A DNA stretch of 64,000 bases from Sipunculus nudus (taxonomy: Eukaryota > Annelida > Sipuncula > Golfingiida > Sipunculidae), in contig CM049316.1 of assembly GCA_026874595.1 (NCBI GenBank), positions 1,922,001-1,986,000 on the forward strand, in the 5' to 3' direction. Under the pieces are notes generated by a model that ran no database searches, was not told where the DNA came from, and saw nothing but the letters and a program-made list of their open reading frames with translations. Position numbers and translations under genes: made by a program. This document shows, piece by piece, positions 47,761 through 64,000 of this stretch. How positions within the stretch are numbered: the stretch's first letter is position 1; the number at the start of each line of letters is the position of its first letter.

Positions 47761-48241
47761 TCGTCCGGCCGAACTCACCCGAAAAGTCAATATTTTGGCC
47801 AAAAACCAACTCGGTGGGGGCTCGTTGACGTGATGTGACTGGGGCTTATGTATATGTCACACATGGTGGATTGGGATGGTGATATGAGAATAACTGTACA
47901 CCTGTCGCAGCTAGGAACTCCCCCAGTGACTGTAACAGATCAGAAACCCTGGCACAGCTGACTTTCTGTGACCTGGAGTAGGACGCTGCAACTGGACAAT
48001 ACAAAATGACAATAATACAGCCTCAAGAAAAAAATCAATAACTAGCCTAATTTTCAAGCCTTTATTTTCAGATTTCAACAAATTAAATACCTACATTTAC
48101 ATGCTGTGAAAATTAAATCAAAAGTACTTACAGGAAAAAAACGTGCCATGGTCAAAGTTCGGCAAAATTTAAGGTACTGATTTTATTTTTATGCTAATAA
48201 CTTTAAAAAACTAGAATACGGGTAGTCGACAAGCGACTACG

Positions 48242-49399
48242 TGTATCCGCCAAAATCAGAGAAGGACGGGTGAAGTAAGGCATTGATTGAGTGGCAAGGG
48301 GATATGGAGTTACATGTGTTAAATATTAGAATGGATCTCTGCCACATAAACATGATTGTAGGTGGCGCCACCTGTTATTTGAACGAGAAACTATCCAAGA
48401 TATATACACATGCAAAATTTCATGTGGAAAAGTCAAACCACTGCAGAGATATGAATAATTTTATCCTACAGCAGACAAACAGATGGACGCTGTGCAAAAA
48501 TGGCTGCAGGTGGCGCCACCATTTTTGTTCATGTTATAAAGCTATCCAAGGGCTACATTTGTGTAAATTTTTTGTCCTGATTGGTCAAACGGTTCCCGAG
48601 ATATGAGCTTGGATGTCTGCAGCATAAACGTGAATGTAGGTGGCGCCACCTGTCATAAAATCAAGAAAGCTATCTAGGATGTATACACATGCCGAATTTT
48701 AGGTGAATTAGTCAAACCACTGCAGAGATATGAGTGATTTTAACCCCAGGCAGATTAACAAATGGACACTGTGCAAACATGGTTGCAGGTGGCGCCACCT
48801 TTTGTTGTGTATGTTATAAAGCTATCCCAGGGCTACATTTGTGTAAAAAAATTTTCCGGATCGGTCAAACGGTTCCTGAGATATATGGATTTATGTGTGG
48901 AGTGTTAACGTGAATGTAGGTGGCGCCACCTGTTATTAAATCAAGAAAGCTATCTAGGATGTATATGCATGCCAAATTATAGGTGAATTAGTCAAATCAC
49001 TGCAGAGATATGAGTGATTTTAACCCCAGGCAGATGAACAGATGGACACTGTGCAAACATGGTTGCAGGTGGCGCCACCTTTTGTTGTGTATGTTATAAA
49101 GCTTTCCCAGGGCTACATTTGTGTAAAATTTTTTTCCGGATCGGTCAAACGGTTCCCGAGATATATGGGTTTATGTGTGGAAACAGACGCACAAACGGAC
49201 GCTGGGCAGAGACGAAAGGTCAGAGGTCAAGGTCACTTGGTTAGGCACCAGTTCACATGTGACCCAATAATTTGTGTAAGTTTCGGAAAAATCTGTCCAG
49301 TAGTCTCAGAGGAGTTCTCCGGAAACGAACGCGGCGGCGGCGGCGGCGGCGGCGGAACCCGGTTAAAAACATAGTATCCGCAAAACTTTGGCGGATACA
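48242..49399. mobile_element. tandem-repeat-bearing non-autonomous element, copy 1
   Basis: Begins TGTATCCGCCAAAA and ends TTTGGCGGATACA (inverted ends of about 13 bases). Just outside the left end lies a small hairpin, GTAGTCG-ACAAG-CGACTAC. The interior is made of repeat units of about 270-280 bp, each of two related halves, with AGGTGGCGCCACCT at 48360, 48638, 48787, 48918 and 49067 and a near copy at 48508. The right part has a (CGG)n run (about 49331-49355), AACCCGG and a terminal hairpin at 49374-49398. The build recalls bivalve pearl elements and other tandem-repeat MITEs. No coding capacity. Confidence 0.7.
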
Positions 49400-49536
49400 A
49401 TTACAAAATTCAGATGTAATTTTGGGTATACAATTGAATCTTAAATAAACAAAGTTATATGCTTGGGGAAAAAGTCTCTAGTTTCAATATTTTTCATATT
49501 AAGTGAGTAAATATTTTAATTGTAATCTTTTACAAA

Positions 49537-50650
49537 GTCCCAATCGGTCAAACGGTTCCCGAGATATGTGCTTGGATATCTGCAGCGTAAACTAGAATGT
49601 AGGTGGCGCCACCTGTCATAAAATCAAGAAAGCTGTCCAGGATGTATAAACCTGTAACATTTTAGGCAGTTATGTCAAACCACTACAGAGATGTGAGTGA
49701 TTTAAACTCACGGCAGACAAACACACGGACGCTGTGGAAAAATGGTTGCAGATGGCCCCTCCAGTTTTGTGTATGATAAAGAGCTACGCGAGATCTATAC
49801 ACAAGCAAAATTTTGGCCCAATCGGTCAAACGGTTCCAATGATATGAGCTTGGATTTCTGCAGCGTAAACTAGAATGTAGGTGGCGCCACCTGTCATAAA
49901 ATCAAGAAAGCTGTCCATGATGTATAAAACTGCACAATTTTAGGCAGATATGTGAAACCATGTGCACTGCCGAGATATAAGTGATATTATCCCACGGCAG
50001 ACAAACAGATGGACGATGTGCAAAAATTGTTGCAGGAGGCGCCACCAGTTTTGCGTCTGATAAAGAGCTATGTGAGATCTATACACATGCAAAATTTTGG
50101 CCGAATCGGTCAAACTGTTCCCGAGATATGAGCTTGGATGTCTGCAGTGTGAACGTGAATGTAGGTGGCGCCACCTGTCATAAAATCAAGAAAGCTATCC
50201 AGGATGTATACGCATGCCGAATTTCAGGTTAATTTGTCAAACCACTGCAGAGATATGAGTGATTTTAACCAAAGGCAGATGAACAGATGGACACTGTGCA
50301 AACATGGTTGAAGGTGGCACCACCATTTTTTGTGTATGTTATAAAGCTATCCAAGGGCTACATTTGTACAAAAAAAATTTTTCCTGTTTGGTCAATTGGT
50401 TCCCGAGATATGTGGGTTTATGTATGGAAACAGACGCATAAATGGACGCTGGGCAGACAGGAAAGGTCAGAGGTCAACACAAATTGGTTAGGCACCAGTT
50501 CACATGTGACCCGATAACTGGTGTAAGTTTCGGAAAATCCGTCCAGTAGTCTCAGAGGAGTTCTCCGGAAACGAACGCGGCGGCGGCGGCGGCGGAACCC
50601 GGTCAAAAACATAGTAGGCCTATCCGCAAAACTTCGTTTTGGCGGATACA
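49537..50650. mobile_element. same element family, copy 2, left-truncated
   Basis: Starts inside a unit (GGTCAAACGGTTCCCGAGAT) and ends with (CGG)n at about 50577-50596 and the terminal hairpin at 50620-50650 (TATCCGC, loop around TTC, GGCGGATA). Palindromes AGGTGGCGCCACCT at 49601, 49879 and 50163; mutated versions near 50037 and 50313. About 140 bases of other sequence separate it from copy 1. Confidence 0.7.
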
Positions 50651-50659
50651 GTTACTTTT

Positions 50660-51005
50660 AACGTACTTAATTTCTGCCATGTATATAGGAAATATATAGG
50701 AGATTACTTCTGGTAAATATTAAGAATAACAGATAAGTTGTTTTGATATTAGGCAGTCCTGAAGTGTGATAATATAGGTTTTTAATTGAAGTTTGAGGTT
50801 TTTCTAAATATCTCGAAGGAACGAAGTCATATTGACCCAATTTTTGGTATGGTAAGAGATTTTGGGGACATCTAACTGTATGCTGAATTTTGGATTCGTA
50901 GGTCCATCGGTTTCATAACATGCCAGTCTAACGGACGGACGGACGGACGGACAATGGACCACGACTATAGCTCAGATGACTTATAGTCAGCTGAGCTAAA
51001 AAATC
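50660..51005. repeat. third copy of the GGACGGAC / TATAGCTCAGATGACTT family
   Basis: Contains GACGGACGGACGGACGGAC and CTATAGCTCAGATGACTTA, then AGCTGAGCTAAAAAA. Tail closely similar to 46560-46750. Confidence 0.65.
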
Positions 51006-51009
51006 CTAC

Positions 51010-51830
51010 CCTAGGAATAATTCTTGTGAAAAATTAAACGATTCAGCTTGACAATTTCATCATCAAACATATTTAAGCTTAAAGAGGCTAAAATTATGAG
51101 GGTTTTGCCCTTAAAAAACAGGTCAATGTAGGTGGCGCCACATAAACTACCATTCCAAAAATGAGTCATGTGACCAAAATTTACACAGAAATTGGTGATG
51201 CTATCTCCTGTCGTATCTGAGATTGTTATATCAGTATGCATACTTGGCCAAATGACCAAGCTGAATTTCCCGTAACTTGGTCAAACTTATCAAACCCTTA
51301 TCATTTGAACAAACTTGAGATAGCTCGTCTCTGGGATCATTTCTGTGAAATAATGAACAGTTCGGCTGAATGATTTCCCCGTAAATTGAAGGTTAATACA
51401 TGTGGCGCCACAAAAAGCTTTCTACCGCAACATTTGATATGTGACAGATTTTTGCATAAAATTTGGGGAAGCTAGCTCCCGCTATTTCTGCGAAATTAAT
51501 GGTAAATGTACTGATGACCATTATCCCCCGTACAAAAAGGTCGATGCAGGTGGCGTTACCAATACCTCATTTCAATTATGAGTCATGTGACCAATATTTG
51601 CATAAAATTTGGTGATGCTAGCTCCAACCGTTTCTGATATTGTAATTTTAGTATCCTTTTTAGGCCAAATGACTAAGTTCAGCTTCCTGTAACTCGGCCA
51701 AAATTCAACGAACTGGAACCATTCAAACAAACTTGAGAGAGCTTGTTTTAGAGATTATTTCAGTTAAATATAAAGCAATTTGGCTAGACAGTTTCGGAGA
51801 AGATGTTTTAAGGTTTCTTTTAGCTTTTCC
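51010..51830. repeat. diverged tandem repeat, period about 270-290 bp, with GTGGCGCCAC
   Basis: About three units sharing GTGACCAATATTTGCATAAA-like text, TTGGTGATGCTAGCTCC, GGCCAAATGAC and AACAAACTTGAGA. Each has GTGGCGCCAC or a mutated form (51131, 51402, 51550). A different consensus from 48242-50650. Confidence 0.65.
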
Positions 51831-54800
51831 CCTATAAAATCGAGGTAAATTCAGATAGAAAAAAAATAAGCAAAATTCGATATAGCTTTTGTGATGACTG
51901 ATTTTTTTGCATATAATTATGTGATGCTAGCTTCTGCATAACTCACAGGTTCGCTAATAATATCGTCGCAATTTTTGTGATGCTATATACATCTATGCTG
52001 AGGACTAAGGGTCAAATTACCTCTGTAACGACAACGCGCGCAGGGCCCCGCAGATTCTTATATTTGTTTCAAATCTCAATTTTTTCTCTATCTGCGCGTA
52101 ATCGTGCTCTCAACAATAAAGATTATACTGTTTTGGGATTGTTGGTAAAGGAATAATTTTCCATAAATGCACTCGGGTTTATACAGGTTCGAATATATCA
52201 ATAATATGCTTACATTAAATTTTGGATTGGAATATTTCAAGACTGAGTGCATATACTTATATGTTAAACCTGTGTTGGGGACGTAAGGGAATAAGCAATA
52301 GGCCTATTTGTTAACCATGCGTATGTGCACTATAAACGCGGCTCCTTACTTGGATCGTGTTGGATTTATATTTTGAACTTGGCTTTTCAAAGCCCAACAA
52401 TCCCTAACTGTAACTGAGCAGGTAATTGATTTTATTTTGAAACGAACTTTTGGGGGTTTTTTTTGGGGGGGGGGGCAGTGAACAATGCCTAGATCCCATC
52501 GTCTCTTCAATCGGAACATAATCACTTCACACTTCATAAATACCACATACTGCAATAAATATAACATTATCAAAGGTTTTAACACAACGAATCTGTATCC
52601 CTGTTATGTACACACAGTGGACCGCTGTCCCATTTTTCTTTTTGTCACAAGAGTGACCGTTTATTAATCATGGACGATTTGTTTAATTTAGTAAATCCTT
52701 GATCAATATTCATTAGATAATGGCTGCGCCAGTGTCCCGCCTGAAATGTCCATGAAGGTAACGTGGTCCTATTTGTTTACATGACCTGGGGTCAGGGCTC
52801 CTGAAGAAGAGTAGTGAATGGTCTGGCTTTCTCTGGTTGGCTCTAGCCATCATGTAGTGGAGCATCAAAAACACCCCATTGTTTGATTTTTAAGTATGTT
52901 AAGCATAATCTCCAATAAAATTGACAGTATTGGTCATTTTTTTTTAAATCTGTGGCCAATTAAAGATGTGTTGTCTAAATGCTTGTTTGGGACTGCTTGG
53001 TGGGGTATTTTGGGCTTCACTGCATTCGGGCCAGGATGGTTAAAAAAAAGAGATACACAAGCCCCCTTTTTCTTGGTCTAGTTTGACTGAAGAAACAACA
53101 AATTCTCAGGTAAAAAAAGTTTAATATCAGAATTTATTTTGAAAATTATTTAAAAGAGGCCCAAACCTCAGGTGTTTTATAGATGGTATATAGGGAAAAT
53201 AAATACAGCCACGAGTCCTGAAAGTGAACCAATGAAATTTGAAACCTCCGATCTCCCTTTACCATGGCGCCATCTACAAGCATTAACACACACTAGCTCC
53301 CTTTCAATGCCACTGTACATAAAATGTGGTGTTGCTATTTGACCATACATGTGAAGAGGCCTACACAGTGTCAAGTTATTGACAGATCACAACACACCAG
53401 TGATCACACGTGTAAATGTCGTCAACCTTACACACATTCCCACCATGTGTTTACACAAAATTAAAGTATGTCACAAAGCTATGCCCACAGAGAGCCCGTT
53501 TACTCATGGAAATTTCATCGAACTCTTGACCTTCAGGGGATACGGTGCACAGGCACACTTGGATACAAGTCTGCATTGGTTCCTTTTATACTCGTATTTA
53601 TTATAATTTACGGACTGCTTTCTGATCGTTTCCATAGGCCATCAGTCAAAAAGTGGTGTGATATATGGTCTTTGACTACTTCTGGTCTCATCTTCACCAT
53701 CAAATGACGTACACGTGCTGTACGCAACGTGTCGATTTCCTGGGAAAAAGACGCTCGAGTTGGACATCAACTTATGTCTATGCCTCTATGGCAAGGGTCT
53801 GATAATTTCCCTTCAGAATGGTTTAAGGACAAAACATAGCGATGGACGTTCGCAAGTCCTCTGTCCGTCCGTTAATGGGGCACAATATTAACCGTTTATC
53901 CTAGAAACTCCTGAATACCTAAGTTGGTCATCGGGAGATCTTATTGGAAACACAATAAGGTCATGGTGACCTGAATCTGCGAAAACATGGTTTCAGGCAC
54001 CCTGAAGGTCTGGCAGTTTGTACACTTCCAGGTTGGCGAGCAAATACTTTGATTTGTAACATGCGAATGCGATTCTTCTTGATGTTTAAACGTGTGGCAG
54101 TTAACTAAACCATAGAGTAAAAAGAATTAAATAAGCAATAACTGAGCATGTTTTTATTTTTTCCAGGTCACAGTGACATATATTACAAAGTGCTATGGCC
54201 TTTAGTACTGTCAGGTTTAGCTGGGTGTCGTGATCCTAAGGGGGGGGGGGGGGGGCTTGTTTTTTTCCCCCTTGAATGCTGTGTGCGTTGGTGTGTGTGT
54301 GAGGGAAGGGGGCATGACCAAAACATCCAAAATACATAATAACATACAACATCAAGTGAAGTCCCGTGAATGCGTGCTTTTACGCCACATGTATTTAGGA
54401 ATTGTGGCAGGGCTGTTTTCTAGACTTGACTGCGATATTGTCACTGGCACACACATATGCAATATACAAAAATAATGTGGACACGTAGGCTAGTTGTACA
54501 AATTTAATTGGAGGATCTCCATCCACTCGGCTAATTATCAGAGTATAAAATGCTCTGACACTGAACGACAACCTCTGTCACGGTATTGTATTCCCACTCG
54601 GCTCGTCAGTGAAACTGGTTACCACGTACACAAGGGCAGGGGCATTTCATACAAAAACTACACTTGCGTTTCAAACCAAAATGCAAAGAAATGGGGACCG
54701 GTGTGGTGTCTACCCGACAATATGATACTACAAATACTGTCAGACTCCAAGCTCCTCTTCCATCACAAGCGTTCTATTGTCATAGTAATTTGGCCTGATT

Positions 54801-56795
54801 GCTTTTGAAAGTAAGCTTAAGCGACAGACAACTTTACGGTTTGTCTTCGTTGATATTAATTATAAAACCCTTGGCTCGAGTTTATTAACAGTGAATGTCT
54901 GATTAAAATTTCTGACACGAGTTTATATAACGCTGTGCGTGTCAACTGTTATACTAGACTGAAAACCAATACACAAGTGATTACACGCCACCTCAATGAA
55001 CAGGAAAAAGAAAGAAAAGAAAACTCGCAGTCCCCTGTAACAGCTAGCACATGACACTTCATCATTTAACATGAATAAATAGTGCTTATATCTCCTACGT
55101 TATGAGGTGGTGACTATGTTAAGGAGATAATCGGTTTGTTATTAAATTACACACGCCAACAAACCAAGACTCCCGTCTGGTTAAAAAAGAATTAGGCCTC
55201 CTATGGATCAAACAAAACAGATACACCAGTCTTGCAGAATCATTTCTTATTTGGTTTACTCTGCAAGCTAGCGTTTACCATTGATCAAAATGTTTCACAA
55301 ATGGCCAATATTCTTCTACGTTGTCACCCGCGTCTTTTTGTTTGATGGTTTGTTTGGTATTGCGATACTGGACATCCACATGATAATGACAAGAGTTGCA
55401 CATGAACATGAACAATGGAAAAAGTTGTTACTAACGAGTGCTGTGGAGATAATATTGGCGCTATTCTAATCACTGGGGTGAGTATTTTACAGAAGAACGA
55501 GTGTGACTCACTGCTCATCCTGTTAAGTGTTATAATCTTTGGTGTGACAAGGATACGTACAAAACATAACATACTCCTGAATGTGATCACAAATCCACCC
55601 TGTTATACACTGCTTTAGTTGGATGGCTGCCTACGTCAACTTGAAATCAGACTGATGCAAGGGCAATACCAAGTTATAGCCGAGTCAGCTTGTGTATTTA
55701 TATTACCGGTAGCACATAATATATCATATAATATTGATCACTTGGTCGTTTCTGACTGACCGTGCTTATATAAAAAGTTATTGCAGGCAGGGTGTGTCTA
55801 CATCCATATTGAGTTAGCAAACAGTGACCAGTCACTTCACTGAACTATAAAGATTAAAACTGGAGGCTAGAATAGGTTCAATGCATCAAATGAAAATGTG
55901 GCACTGCTGACACCCACGTGGCTGTCATACTATACAGAATCTTCCTGCAATGATTCATGTTAATCCAAGTAAAACAAGATTTTAAAAACAACTCTCAAGT
56001 AATAAGCACAGTGGATTACATGTGAAAGCATGAACTTGAATGATTTGAATTATTTTCCCTAGAAACAAGCCTCTCCCGTCTGTATCAGGAACAGGAAGTG
56101 TCACTCCCCAATTAATACTGACACATGAATAAACTCATTTCATTATAATTTTAATTATAAAATCAAGCTATTAAGGTCCTGGTTGGAATGACTACAGCAT
56201 CGGCATTATGCAAGTCAAACCCTGCAAACTATTATAATAGATTTTACCTGGGCCGAGCCAAATACTGGACACTAGGCAAAAACTTTGAGATTTCCTGGAC
56301 TACTGGACAAACAACAGGCCAAACTGCTTTTTACAGTTTGTTCCCCTTCTTGTATCATTTGTTGTACATTTTACCAGCAAATTGCAAAATACAGAGCAAG
56401 TATTACAAATAAGTTAATGAAGCAGTACACGGGCATCTGGCAACATCTAATATACATCCATCCTGCCCTGGTGCATTACTTTTATAGAATGGAGAGAAAA
56501 ATGCACATCTTATTAAATTATTTATACCGTCAAAGTGCACCATACTTTATGGCTATTGATGGTTGGTTGTACTCCCCTGTATTACAGAATATATATGTAA
56601 TATCCTCCGGTTTCTGGTCCACCTGTTCAATTTGACTTGCAACACATCACATCAATCGCTGCAAATACCAAACAGCTAAGCCACGGCTATTGCGAGTGGT
56701 CCACAAAGCTGCTCATCACCGGAGGCAGGAGTGCCGTGGATTTTATAAGGGGCGGTCCTGGCTGAGATTGCTAGCTGGTTGGCCGTTTGGTGGGC
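51831..56795. other. intergenic, 3' flank of CK2-alpha; no gene recognised
   Basis: AT-rich; G runs at about 52466-52476 and 54240-54255; a CTGTCCGTCCGTTAATGG-type repeat scrap at 53850-54100. Open frames of 60-116 codons (for example 56285-56635) show no domain. The right-hand end should contain the CK2-alpha 3' UTR. Confidence 0.5.
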
Positions 56796-62157
<5,362 letters not shown>

Positions 62158-64000
62158 CTGAAACGTGAACATAATGATCCCCTGAACATGCATCAACACA
62201 TTTGAATAATCAAAATCATACCTTATCTACTGATATATACCTGAAACAAAAAACCCATACATAACAAGGGACCCATGGGTCACTGCGCTCAGCTGATCGT
62301 GATTGTACTATAAATGTTTCTCCACTGTGATACTATATCGAGTCGATAAAGCTTATGAATATCATGGACATGTTTGGCTATTATAAAGGAATGTAATGTA
62401 ATATGTGAGTAAATGATAAATGAAATTACCTTACTGATGGATTAATAGAGTCAAATATAGTGGTTTATTTTTTATTTATTTAGGAGGGGTTGAAAATTGT
62501 GATATATTTGAGCAAATATGAATGCAATGACAGCAGTAATAAGCAGTAGTAGAATGATGATAAGGCTATTTGTTGAAAGATCTAAAGTGTATGGTAGTCT
62601 GCAAGCTTTCAATTTGACAGATATGATGTTATGATTAACTATGCTGATGAAGTGATTTATGAATTTGTGACTGTATGACACAATATCTCTTTAGTCTTGA
62701 CAAGGTACATTATTGTGATGGCCACTATGTCTACATATTACACAAAATTGACATAATTTCTGGCATGTACATAGGTACCTATGGACGTATAGTTATACAA
62801 AATATTAGAGTATGAATATATCTGATTCATCTTGTTCTTGCTTACTGAGGCTGACTTTGGGATTGGGTTCGGAGAAGGGAAAAGTGAGGGCAGCACGAAG
62901 GTGGATGTAGAAATATTCTATTGTAATGTTTTTCATTTATATAAGAATATGAAAAGCTAAGAGGAAAGGGGCCCTCCTACTTCGTTATAGTAAAGTTCTA
63001 AATATATGATTGCAAACTAATACTCTGACAAGACTGTCATGAAGAAAAACAGTAAAATTTTGAGATACTGTGATGCATATGAAAATTTACAGATGGACAG
63101 GCAAGTGGACAGAATGGACTAATACCTTTATTTCACTTTCAAGGGAATAATGCATTTAAGTTTATATATAATCCTATTTTTTTTAAGCATATCCACTTTT
63201 TCCATTAAGAAGTTTTTATCTGAATCATTTTTTTATTTACAGGTTTTATAAATTTTTAATAAAAAAAACCTGAAAATATAAGTTAAAATATTAGAATTGT
63301 TGCAAAAGTTGCAATCATTATATATACAGAGTAAAAAACTGAAACTATAAGTTAAAATATTAGAATTGTTGCAAAAGTTGCAATCATCATATATCCAAAG
63401 TGTAGCTCATATTGGGTCATATTATGCATACACATATATTTTATTATTTTTAAATCATAAATGTTTAAACTGAATTTAAAAGAAAATAATGCCACAAAAT
63501 GGCATCTACAAGAATATTCCTTGAATCACTATTAAAAAGTTTTGCACATTGGAGTTTTCAGTACATGCTTAATTTTATTCACCAAAATAAAATAAAAGTA
63601 AATTTGATAAAAAAAACATCTTTTCAAATAAAGTATACACACTGTTGGTTTAATGAGGGACAAACAATATCATTGTGCTAATTACTTTCCCAGTTTTAAT
63701 TTATTACTGGAATTAATAGTCAATTTCACACCTGGTGAAGTTTTTACTCTTCTGAAGTAAGGAATTACTTATCTGATGAGCATCCACATTTTCATAACAA
63801 TACACCACTTTGTGGACACAATTAAATGTACACTTTAATCATTGTAACCCTGGTGGTACAATACAAAATCAAAAATGTAGCATAGCCTAGAATAAGAATG
63901 AATCAAATACAGAAAATAATAACATTCATCTAGTTTATGCACCATCTGGGGGAGGGGGAGTGCAGGGCAGAGGGGAAGCCTGCTGGTAGTGGCCAGGCTG
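62158..64000 (-). other. CK2-alpha intron running off the window
   Basis: No exon for the HRD/KPHNVMIDH region could be found, so this is intron. It includes a head fragment of the 46.3-kb repeat family (62690-62830) and a direct duplication of about 69 bp (63280-63330 and 63349-63399, both with TTAGAATTGTTGCAAAAG). Confidence 0.7.

Noticed and set aside
62158-64000. Upstream CK2-alpha exons (HRD, glycine loop)
   Set aside because: Searched for the reverse complement of the KPHNVMIDH coding region and saw none; those exons must be outside the window.

Overview
The window looks like nuclear DNA of an invertebrate bilaterian, most likely a mollusc. It is AT-rich, its genes are split by spliceosomal introns, and it is crowded with minisatellites, TA microsatellites, poly-G/C tracts and TE-derived repeats. 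The phylum is inferred from repeat style and protein similarity; nothing in the window proves it. Three cellular genes and one complete LTR retrotransposon can be supported.

Layout: (1) 0.9-1.7 kb, a cluster of tRNA-like SINE relics. (2) 4.57-12.23 kb, plus strand, a 10-exon membrane dipeptidase (renal dipeptidase/DPEP family) with all zinc ligands, but with an in-frame TGA in the penultimate exon and two partial exon-donor duplications. (3) 16.4-18.8 kb, a 22-bp minisatellite with higher-order structure, split by a solo LTR. (4) 19.4-20.35 and 30.8-32.2 kb, two arrays of one 37-bp minisatellite, each next to one arm of an inverted repeat. (5) 22.14-28.89 kb, minus strand, a Ty3/gypsy-type retrotransposon with 735-bp LTRs that look identical by eye, 4-bp target duplications, tRNA-Arg-like primer site, polypurine tract, gag and a 1304-residue pol in which integrase precedes reverse transcriptase (copia-like order, as in Gmr1-type elements). 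(6) 33.3-33.8 kb, a 38-bp minisatellite; 35-36.4 kb, a cluster of G/C homopolymers. (7) 37.12-39.66 kb, minus strand, five-exon CFAP20. (8) 43.7-51.8 kb, a repeat belt in which several unrelated-looking families carry GTGGCGCCAC, most often as the palindrome AGGTGGCGCCACCT. (9) 56.80 kb to beyond the right edge, minus strand, the last six coding exons of casein kinase 2 alpha.

The CK2-alpha and CFAP20 genes lie next to each other on the same strand in the same order as CSNK2A2 and CFAP20 in human 16q21 (from memory), so this is probably an ancient bilaterian gene pair. The genes do not form a pathway: DPEP is a cell-surface metallopeptidase, CFAP20 a ciliary/centriolar microtubule inner protein, and CK2-alpha a constitutive Ser/Thr kinase. 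The most unusual items are the integrase-first gypsy element, the 39-bp array that multiplies the 3' splice site of a CK2-alpha exon in frame, the DPEP stop codon with local duplications, and the palindrome shared by different repeat families.
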